Assembly (NCBI GenBank): GCA_965229935.1
Contig: CBDDKB010000002.1
Location: 3,010,270 to 3,074,269 of the forward strand
Source: SPJN01 sp965229935
GTDB taxonomy: Bacteria; Pseudomonadota; Alphaproteobacteria; SPJN01
Reading direction: 5' to 3'
Length of the DNA: 64,000 nt
Under the pieces are notes generated by a model. It was not told where the DNA came from. It saw only the letters and a program-made list of their open reading frames with translations, and did no database searches. This document shows positions 6,943-13,328 of this stretch, one piece after another. Both the position numbers and the translations under genes were made by a program. The stretch's first letter is position 1, and every line of letters starts with the position of its first letter.

Positions 6943-9435
6943 ATGATTCGTGTCCCGCAGGTTCAGCAGCAATTGCCGGATATTTCCGGCGTCTTTTCAG
7001 GCGCAGGAACGCCGGGACCGAAAGAAGGTAAAGGGCTTGTTCCGCCGCAGCCAGCCGCTTCGCAAGGTGTCCATGATCTTCCAGTCTCTGATGAGGTGGA
7101 GCGGCTGGCGCGGGTTACACAAGATGCAGGTATCATTCCCGACGAAAGCGGCGCGCTGCGCAATCCAGCTGATTTGGATGAAGGTCCAAACTCCTTTGCC
7201 TTTGATGATGCAAAAATAGCTACAAAACAAGCGGCGATTAAAATCAAACAACAATCGATGGCGCACTTGCAGCAACTGGCAGCGCAGCCCGATGAAGATG
7301 ATGCTGACCTTGAAGATGTCGCCGAAGGGGGCCAGGGGGCAGGCCCGCGCCTCTCGCTTTCCAAACAGCGTCAGGCACAGGTGGCCGAACTTGCAGAATC
7401 TGTTTTGGCCCAGAGCGCCGAAGTGGAGGATGACGAAACCCGCGCCTTAATTGAAGCCTATGGGGAGGCGTTGATCGCCGACCATGACGCCGCCGCAAAA
7501 GTCACCGTTGAAATGGCGCAAAAGGCCAAGGCGAAAAAGCTTGCCGCACAGGCGGTCGAAACCTCTATCAATTTCGCCGCAACCCTTGTGGACGAGCCTG
7601 AGGCCCGAGCACGTGAGTTGTTTGAGCTTGAGCAAGACATTGAAGAACAAGGCGCGCTTGAAGGGTGGGGACAAGATCGGGTTGCGCAGGAACAAACAAA
7701 AGCGCGCGCGCAGGTGCATGAACAAATTGTTGATACTCTTGTAGCAGTTGACCCCGCTCGCGCACGGCAATGGTTGACGACCCAAAATGCTGTCCAGGCT
7801 GAACGGAAGGATCGCCTGCTGGGTCGCGTAACTGTCGCGGCGCAGGCTCAGGAAACTGCGAAACTGGCTGATCAGCTCTTGGCAAGCGATGAGCCTCTGC
7901 CCTCAGAGCAGGAGTTTCGTGACCAGATTCTAAAAGACAAAAGCCAAGAAGCTTATACGGCAGAGGTGCAGGGCAGCATTAATGCGGACGTGTCATCCCA
8001 ATATACGCGATTGGTAGCGGCGCGGAAAAAGCAGGAACAGGCGCGCTTTGCGGACACCTCGAATGAGGTTCAGGCTGGCAGGCTTGATCCACAGAAGCTT
8101 GCAAAGGTGCAAGACAGGCAAAAGGCAGACTTGATCCTGCTGCATCATGAGAACCAGGTGGCTGCGCGTCAGGGCAAGGCACGACCAACAGATGCTGAAA
8201 TGTTTGGCCGATTGTTGGGGCGGGGGCTGAGAGATTTCGCTGAAACTGATCTGGTGGCAGAACGTAGCAGACTGTCAGAGCAAGACTTTCAAACCATGTC
8301 GGCCCTAAAGTCCCAATTGGCGGAGGCTGGTCCGCGTGATCGGACCCTGATGGTTCAATATTTTGCTCAACTGTCAGACCTTGCCGCCAGTGCCGATCGG
8401 CACTCTGCCCGGATGGATATTTTGGAGGCTGGCCTTGCTGCGTTTATGGAGGAGGGAAGCGTCCCCCTATTTGAGCGCCAGACAGAAATGCTGGACGCGA
8501 TGGCCAAATCCTATCGGTTAAGGCCGCTGGGCAGCGCTGCTGAGCGTGATGAGGACGAGCGTTTGAGCGTAGCCGATCTACCAATGCCCGGCGATAGTCA
8601 GGAAGAGCTGGCGCGGAAGAGTGCGGCGCTCGACAAACGCCGCGACAGGATGGGTGGTGAAATTCGGGAACCCGTTTTGCACCCAGCGATCAACATGCAG
8701 GATAAGACAGAAGACGAGGCCTTTGAAGAATATTGGGCGTTAATTCAAAGCGCTGGGTCAGAAATTGCTCGCGCGACAGATCTTAAATTCCGCGCGCAGG
8801 TGCGGAAGGAGTTTGGGCAGTTTTGGTCTGCGACTAGACTGGGAAAAATTTCGTCAACAGGTAGAGGTCCTTTTTCACTAAAGCAGTTTGATAGCTTAAT
8901 GGATGCTGCAACTGTTGTTGGGCGCCGCGCTGCCAGCAATGTCAAAAATATTCCCATCGAACAATTGGACGCAATTTTGGGAATTAAAAGCACCGCAGTT
9001 TGGATCGTAGAATCTGAAGGTGGGGAGCTACTAAAAGGTGCTCAACAACTCAATGCACAAATCGAGAAACAGGGCGTGCAGCGCCTCATTCTCAACGCGA
9101 TTGATAAAGACGAGATCGCTGACTTCATGCAAAAGGCAGGGCGTACTGTTGGGCGGTCTCTGATCGTTCTGGAAATGGCCATCGCGTTCAAAAATATGTT
9201 TGACGCTGATTTCGAAACAGATGCCGTCGGCCGCGAGAGTGGCAAAGTTGTTGGTAGTTTGATAGGTGGTGCACTTGGGGGTGCGGGCGGCCTAATCTGT
9301 GCCTTGCCATGTTCGATAGCATTAGGTGCTGTCGGTGCTGAAATTGGGTCCCGTGTTGGCGGCTATGCAGGCGAGGGCATCGCCAATTGGCTTGAAGATG
9401 ATGCTGTTCCTTTTGTTGAATCGATATTTGATTGA
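6943..9435 (+). CDS. Putative polymorphic-toxin-like protein with phage ejection-protein-like N-terminus
   Basis: This 830-residue, mostly helical, very Gln/Ala/Glu-rich protein has no signal peptide. Residues 1-560 resemble internal virion (ejection or tail-associated) proteins of prophages: the opening MIRVPQVQQQLP, long charged helices, and a segment of the type ARQGKARPTDAEMFGRL followed by LVAERSRLSEQDFQ, a recurrent pattern in that group. Residues 570-760 are a distinct helical region with more AT-rich coding DNA. Residues 765-818 form a glycine-zipper hydrophobic stretch (SLIGGALGGAGG, GAVGAEIGSRVGGYAGEG), followed by the tail WLEDDAVPFVESIFD. The same kind of C-terminus recurs as fragments at 11043-11186 and 11951-12361. 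GGAG precedes the ATG by six bases, and a TTGACA lies at 6881-6886. I infer a delivered toxin whose C-terminus is exchangeable. A decayed phage structural gene is the alternative. No secretion genes are nearby. Confidence 0.5.
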   Translation: MIRVPQVQQQLPDISGVFSGAGTPGPKEGKGLVPPQPAASQGVHDLPVSDEVERLARVTQDAGIIPDESGALRNPADLDEGPNSFAFDDAKIATKQAAIKIKQQSMAHLQQLAAQPDEDDADLEDVAEGGQGAGPRLSLSKQRQAQVAELAESVLAQSAEVEDDETRALIEAYGEALIADHDAAAKVTVEMAQKAKAKKLAAQAVETSINFAATLVDEPEARARELFELEQDIEEQGALEGWGQDRVAQEQTKARAQVHEQIVDTLVAVDPARARQWLTTQNAVQAERKDRLLGRVTVAAQAQETAKLADQLLASDEPLPSEQEFRDQILKDKSQEAYTAEVQGSINADVSSQYTRLVAARKKQEQARFADTSNEVQAGRLDPQKLAKVQDRQKADLILLHHENQVAARQGKARPTDAEMFGRLLGRGLRDFAETDLVAERSRLSEQDFQTMSALKSQLAEAGPRDRTLMVQYFAQLSDLAASADRHSARMDILEAGLAAFMEEGSVPLFERQTEMLDAMAKSYRLRPLGSAAERDEDERLSVADLPMPGDSQEELARKSAALDKRRDRMGGEIREPVLHPAINMQDKTEDEAFEEYWALIQSAGSEIARATDLKFRAQVRKEFGQFWSATRLGKISSTGRGPFSLKQFDSLMDAATVVGRRAASNVKNIPIEQLDAILGIKSTAVWIVESEGGELLKGAQQLNAQIEKQGVQRLILNAIDKDEIADFMQKAGRTVGRSLIVLEMAIAFKNMFDADFETDAVGRESGKVVGSLIGGALGGAGGLICALPCSIALGAVGAEIGSRVGGYAGEGIANWLEDDAVPFVESIFD

Positions 9436-9475
9436 ATTTAAAGTGGTATCTCAAAATTTCTATGCGGGCACCACT

Positions 9476-10390
9476 ATGGAATTTACAGACAAGTTTCGAA
9501 AAGTGCGAGTTTTTCAGAATAAAAGTGATCCAAAGGTATCGAAATATTTTGACCAATATACATTAGGTGTAGGTGACGAAATTCTTGAGCTAAGCATGCA
9601 GTTATTCAAATTGTGTCCGGAAGTCGAGGTGCCAGTTTTAGTGTTTGAAGACGAGTATGTGGGTTCTTTCTCAAGCGAAGCCAAAGGATCATTGAAGTAT
9701 CAATTTGTTGAAGACGATGATTATATCTTTTTGTCTGAACTTGCTACAGATAGTCGGTTGCTAAAATGGACTGGTAATCGCATCAAGCGTATCGAATCCA
9801 GAATCGTTGTTGAGCTTGAGCAATTCGTGGATGGGAAAAGTCCTGATTGGAAAGAAGGTGAAAACCCGGATTGGCGCTGCGCTCAAATACTGTCACTAGG
9901 CGGATGGTGCGTGCGTTGGGTACCAAAGTCTGACCGGGCGCAGGACGCCTCTAACCAGCCTGAAGCGATTTTTGATCCCGTTCCATTGGATGATGGAGCC
10001 TTGCGGTTCAAATGGATTTTGGGGGATGAGCTTTATGTAAAGATCCTGCCAGAGCCGGGACGGCGCGGTTTTGCGATGTCGCCATTTTATGGTCGATTGA
10101 AATGGGCGCAGCGTTTAGCAATGTTCCAATCGCGATTGCGGGTATCTCGTGTTGCGATGCATTTACCTTGGTATGATCGCTTACTAACGGGATTGCTTAA
10201 ACTGCCTTATTGGCTGACACGGCGGGATGGCATGGAAAGCAATCTGTATGGCATTCCATCATTGAAAGATCATCCGCATGCCGCAGAGATAGAAATGTTG
10301 GTAGCCAAAATATCTGCTCTTGCAGAACAAAATCCGGATTCGTCTGCGGGGTTGAGCTCTGCGCCCGCGCTGACTGGTCATGGCAGGTAA
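9476..10390 (+). CDS. Putative immunity-like partner protein, copy 1
   Basis: This 304-residue soluble protein of unknown family starts 40 bases after the stop of the large toxin-like gene. It opens MEFTDKFRKVR and contains a conserved core, FKWILGDELYVKILPEPGRR, shared with the copies at 10435 and 12406, then LPYWLTRRDGMESNLYG, shared with the 12406 copy. The middle, about residues 20-180, is unrelated to the other copies, as expected if specificity varies. The last residues, PALTGHGR, match the end of the toxin fragment at 12335-12361, so the native C-terminus seems to have been replaced by recombination. Ribosome site weak; an in-frame GTG at 9443 is an alternative start. Function as immunity is inferred from position only. 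Confidence 0.5.
   Translation: MEFTDKFRKVRVFQNKSDPKVSKYFDQYTLGVGDEILELSMQLFKLCPEVEVPVLVFEDEYVGSFSSEAKGSLKYQFVEDDDYIFLSELATDSRLLKWTGNRIKRIESRIVVELEQFVDGKSPDWKEGENPDWRCAQILSLGGWCVRWVPKSDRAQDASNQPEAIFDPVPLDDGALRFKWILGDELYVKILPEPGRRGFAMSPFYGRLKWAQRLAMFQSRLRVSRVAMHLPWYDRLLTGLLKLPYWLTRRDGMESNLYGIPSLKDHPHAAEIEMLVAKISALAEQNPDSSAGLSSAPALTGHGR
10050..10103 (+). repeat. 54-bp perfect direct repeat, copy 1
   Basis: These 54 bases inside partner gene copy 1 are identical to 10991-11044, 941 bases downstream. Similarity continues for about 20 bases with four mismatches. Outside this block the two genes align only weakly, so the identity points to recent recombination or gene conversion at this spot. Confidence 0.9.
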
Positions 10391-10475
10391 AGCCTGTATG
10401 ATGTTTGGGATCAGCCACAGGAACGATCCCAACAATGCAGCCAACCGACAAGTTCAGAACTGTTTCCCGATATGG
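10364..10475 (+). repeat. About 110-bp near-identical joint repeat, copy 1
   Basis: The stretch begins CCCGCGCTGACTGGTCA, spans the TAA at 10388-10390, the ribosome site and the ATG of partner gene copy 2, and recurs at 12335-12446 with only scattered mismatches. In the second copy the first 27 bases are the end of a toxin-like C-terminus (TPALTGQGR, stop), which identifies this repeat as the toxin-end/partner-start joint of a cassette. Confidence 0.85.
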
Positions 10476-11079
10476 CGATTTAAGTCCAAGTGATCTGGAT
10501 TTGATAGATCGCACGTTGCTGAAAAACCCTGAAGTGAATCATGATGAAAACCGTGAAATTCAGGACATCATCCCAGAGTTTGATGGTCAGGTGACAATCT
10601 TTGATGATCGGGTGACATGGATGTGGCGTGTTTTTGTCTATTCCAAAATCCTATACGGCTTTGAAGGTCAGCGTGGCTATTTGCTGATTTATGATGTTGG
10701 GGCCAAACAAACCCTGCAAAAGACGTGGTTTGGCCCGATGGTCAAAACTGAATCGCGCTTGTTGATTGTGCATATGGTCGATGACTTGACGGACCGCACT
10801 CTGACTGGGGGCCACCAAGCGGTCAGCATTGGCGGCTGGGTTATGGATCGTCCCGGTCCTGAACATGCCCATATGGAGATGGGCAAGGATTATAAGGTCG
10901 GCCAACCGATCAGCTTCATTGAACCATCCGGTGATCATTCAGTACGCTTTGACTGGCTATTGGGTGATCGGCTTGAGGCAACAATCCATCCAGAGCCGGG
11001 ACGGCGCGGTTTTGCGATGTCGCCATTTTATGGTCGATTGAAATCGGCGCAGCCTTTGGCAATGCTGCGACCGGACTAA
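10435..11079 (+). CDS. Putative immunity-like partner protein, copy 2 (C-terminus replaced)
   Basis: This 214-residue protein opens MQPTDKFRTVSRYGDLS and is closely related to the frameshifted copy at 12406 (for example GFEGQRGYLLIYDVG, WFGPMVKTESRLLIVH and MDRPGPEHA are nearly identical). It shares the core FDWLLGDRLEATIHPEPGRRGF with copy 1. After the 54-bp repeat the frame ends in KSAQPLAMLRPD and stops early: copies 1 and 4 continue 50-100 residues further here. The DNA runs on in another frame as a glycine-zipper fragment. AGGAA lies 12 bases before the ATG at 10435; an in-frame ATG at 10405 is less likely. It may be inactive for lack of its C-terminal part. Confidence 0.5.
   Translation: MQPTDKFRTVSRYGDLSPSDLDLIDRTLLKNPEVNHDENREIQDIIPEFDGQVTIFDDRVTWMWRVFVYSKILYGFEGQRGYLLIYDVGAKQTLQKTWFGPMVKTESRLLIVHMVDDLTDRTLTGGHQAVSIGGWVMDRPGPEHAHMEMGKDYKVGQPISFIEPSGDHSVRFDWLLGDRLEATIHPEPGRRGFAMSPFYGRLKSAQPLAMLRPD
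10991..11044 (+). repeat. 54-bp perfect direct repeat, copy 2
   Basis: Identical to 10050-10103. It marks the point where partner gene copy 2 loses its normal C-terminus and the glycine-zipper fragment at 11043 begins. Confidence 0.9.
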
Positions 11080-11186
11080 TCCCTCATCCTATTGTCAAAG
11101 GGATTGCTATTGTGGGTGGCGGTCTGATCGGCGCGGCCGCCGGCGCGTTGAGCTCGGATTTCATCTTCGACCAAGTTGAAAAATGA
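11043..11186 (+). pseudogene. Orphan toxin-like C-terminus, fragment B (no start codon)
   Basis: In the frame starting at 11043 the DNA reads IGAAFGNAATGLI, then VKGIAIVGGGLIGAAAG, ALSSDFIFDQVEK and a TGA at 11184-11186. This is a glycine-zipper segment followed by an acidic tail and stop, the same layout as the C-terminus of the 830-residue protein, with little exact sequence match. There is no start codon or ribosome site. It overlaps the artificial end of partner copy 2 in another frame and lies 49 bases before the next partner gene, as the C-terminus of the large gene does with its own partner. Confidence 0.55.
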
Positions 11187-11235
11187 TCTATAGTTTTGTC
11201 GATTAGAATAACGCGCTATAGGGGTGCAGCTTGAA

Positions 11236-11964
11236 ATGGCACAGTTTGAAGAAATCGATGATTTCAGATTTGTTGTCTATCGCGACTGCTATGATCAGCA
11301 GATTATCAAACGAGCGGATATGCCGACTATCCACGATAGGCCGAAGGATGAACCCCTTCGGTCGTCGCTGATTGTTGATAAGGACACTCGTCTCAAAGTT
11401 TATGCGGATACAGAAGGGTGGGAGTGGATTCGGGTATTTAGCAGCGTGCGCCAATATCAAGTTGGGGACAAATATTTATTTTTAAGTGTGGATTTTGAAA
11501 GTAATCCCTATGAAACGATGGATAGAAAAATCCATCCTCTGCCATTTCCCTGGTTTGAGACAGTCTTTCAGGATTATAACTTCGTTCTCTATGATCAAAA
11601 TTTTGGGCTGCTAGAACGATTTTATTTTCAGCGATCATATGATGCTGGATATTGGCATTGGAAATTGGGCGGGGCAGTACCTAAGTGGTGGGCAAGCTCA
11701 TACGAATATGTTCGTCACATTCATGTTGATGGCGATCAACTGATCTTACCTCGCTCCAACAAGGCGCCATTAGCTGTTTCGATTCTGGACGAGCCTAAGG
11801 GTAAATGGGTTAGGGAATGGTCTCGGGAAAAAAGAAAAAAGAGATTCAGGCGCCTGAACTATTTACGGTTTTCTCGTGCGAGCACAAAGTGGTCTCAGTT
11901 TGGGCCAAGGACAGATGTCAGAATGCCTGAAGCTGACTATATAACGTTGATGTGTAAGCCATAA
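11236..11964 (+). CDS. Putative immunity-like partner protein, copy 3 (divergent)
   Basis: This 242-residue protein is rich in Trp, Tyr and Phe and has no known domain I can name. It starts 49 bases after the orphan C-terminus B, with AGGGG upstream of the ATG at 11236; a GTG at 11224 is an alternative. It is the most distant of the four partner genes: the shared features are an opening with a DDFRFVVYRD block and the pattern GDQLILP...SILDEPKG, which resembles GDxLxxxIxPEPG of the other copies. It ends in a very basic stretch (REKRKKRFRRLNY) and DVRMPEADY. Visibly more AT-rich than the core genes. Intact as far as can be seen. Confidence 0.45.
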   Translation: MAQFEEIDDFRFVVYRDCYDQQIIKRADMPTIHDRPKDEPLRSSLIVDKDTRLKVYADTEGWEWIRVFSSVRQYQVGDKYLFLSVDFESNPYETMDRKIHPLPFPWFETVFQDYNFVLYDQNFGLLERFYFQRSYDAGYWHWKLGGAVPKWWASSYEYVRHIHVDGDQLILPRSNKAPLAVSILDEPKGKWVREWSREKRKKRFRRLNYLRFSRASTKWSQFGPRTDVRMPEADYITLMCKP

Positions 11965-12361
11965 GGCGATCCTGCTAATCTTCGAGGATGAAGGCCAATA
12001 TCCCGCGCGCGCAGGAAATCGAAGATCACTACCAGCAATTGGCAAAGGAACAGGGCATCACCCTCAAACCCTTCAGCCGCTCATTGATGAGGCGGAAGCG
12101 ATAATTCCGACCCGATCATTTTACGAGATTGTCGACTCGGGTTTCGATTCAGACGTCATCATTGATGAGGGGGCATCCGCAGTCGGCGGCACAATCGGTG
12201 CCTCCATAGGGACGGTGCTTGGCGGTGTATGTGGTCCAGCCGCATTGGTATGTGCGATTGCGTTCAGTGGATTGGGCGGGGCTGTCGGGTCCTATGTCGG
12301 GGGAAAAACACGCGGTTGGGTTGAGGATTTGACACCCGCGCTGACTGGTCAGGGCAGGTAA
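11951..12361 (+). pseudogene. Orphan toxin-like C-terminus, fragment C (frameshifted, no start)
   Basis: No start codon heads this stretch. Read with two frame changes, it gives a sensible sequence: FEDEGQYPARA, then (shift in the CGCGCGCG run near 12003-12010) QEIEDHYQQLAKEQGITLKP, then (shift near 12070) QPLIDEAEAIIPTRSFYEIV. From 12143 a single frame reads DVIIDEGASAVGGTIGASIG, TVLGGVCGPAALVCAIAF and GLGGAVGSYVGGKTRGWVED, and ends TPALTGQGR with TAA at 12359-12361. The last part aligns with residues 770-818 of the 830-residue protein (ALGGAGGLICALPCSIALGA, VGAEIGSRVGG, WLED), so it is a displaced homologous C-terminus. The next partner gene begins 44 bases on. Confidence 0.6.
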
Positions 12362-12446
12362 AGCCTGTATGATGTTTGGGATCAGTCAAAGGAACGATCC
12401 CGACAATGCAGCCAACCGACAAGTTTAGAACTGTTTCGCGCTATGG
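12335..12446 (+). repeat. About 110-bp near-identical joint repeat, copy 2
   Basis: Second copy of the toxin-end/partner-start joint seen at 10364-10475, here in its original setting behind fragment C. Beyond it the two partner genes stay highly similar at DNA level, apart from a divergent patch around 12460-12510, to about 12960. Confidence 0.85.
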
Positions 12447-13235
12447 TGATATTTCATCAGTAGATTTGAATCTGATTGAAAAACCTTTGAACCATTTTCC
12501 AGTATCAACCACCAAGAAAATCGCGAAATTCAAGAGATCATTCCCGAATTCGATACAAAGGTGACGATATTTGACAATCGGATTACATGGATTTGGAGCG
12601 TATTTACAGACTCTCATATTCTATACGGCTTTGAAGGTCAGCGTGGCTATTTGCTGGTTTATGATGTTGGGACCAAACAGACCCTGCAAAAGACGTGGTT
12701 CGGTCCGATGGTCAAAACTGAATCCCGTTTGTTGATTGTGCATTTGGTCGATGACTTGACGGACCGCACTCTGACAGGGGGCCGCCAAGCGGTCAGCATT
12801 GGGGGCTGGGTTATGGATCGTCCCGGTCCTGAACATGCCGATATGGAATTTGGCAAGGACTATAAGATCGACCAACCGATCAGCTTTATTGACCCATCTG
12901 GCGATCATTCTATCGTGTTTGACTGGATCCTGGGCGACAGGATCGAAGCAACCATTAATCCTGAACCGGGGCGGTTCGGCTATACCATTCCACGTCGCAC
13001 GGGTCGCTGGGCCTTTCAAGGGTCGTTCTGGTTCTGGCGCAGGCAATTGAAGTTGAGGCGTCTGTTCCTGAAACAGGATCGGTCGCGCCGCTTTTGGACA
13101 TTCTTGTTCCACATTCCTTTCTGGCTGTTCAGGATGGATGGCATGACAACCAATTACAAAGGTCACCCGAAACTGTTGACCAAGGATCAGTTGCGCCGCC
13201 ACGACGCCCTCGCTGAAAAATATGGCTGGGATTAG
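12406..13235 (+). pseudogene. Putative immunity-like partner gene, copy 4, with one frameshift
   Basis: The gene opens MQPTDKFRTVSRYGDISSVD from the ATG at 12406. Relative to copy 2 the frame slips by one around 12505-12507, so the first frame ends at 12564 while the homologous NHQENREIQEIIPEFD and all that follows lie in the other frame to 13235. The second part is intact and has the full-length C-terminus: GDRIEATINPEPGRFGY, then FWTFLFHIPFWLFRMDGMTT and a Lys/His-rich end. A separate start at 12561 (ATGACGATATTTGAC region) could give a 224-residue product. A base error in the sequence would equally explain the slip. Confidence 0.55.
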
Positions 13236-13263
13236 TGTGCTCACACATTAGCGTGCTCACATA
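13232..13263. repeat. Tandem 16-bp repeat with palindromic core
   Basis: Two consecutive 16-base units, TTAGTGTGCTCACACA and TTAGCGTGCTCACATA, start at the stop codon of partner copy 4 and are followed by a partial third (AGTGTGATTG). The first contains GTGTG-CT-CACAC, a perfect palindrome. It lies 65 bases before the msrP start, where an operator or the island boundary could be. Confidence 0.6.
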
Positions 13264-13328
13264 AGTGTGATTGTCATTTGATCTGGGAATCCAGCAGGCT
13301 AGCATGTGGATAGATAAGAGGTGCCCCC

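Noticed and set aside
12000..12070. A GTGHHP motif in one frame of orphan fragment C, recalling GHH-type nuclease toxins
   Set aside because: The neighbouring frame reads as a much more protein-like sequence (QEIEDHYQQLAKEQGITLKP), so the motif is most likely a by-product of a frameshift.
12621..13244. Open 207-codon frame on the minus strand opposite partner copy 4
   Set aside because: It mirrors the coding bias of the plus-strand gene; the same antisense opening appears in copy 2, and it has no ribosome site or recognisable product.
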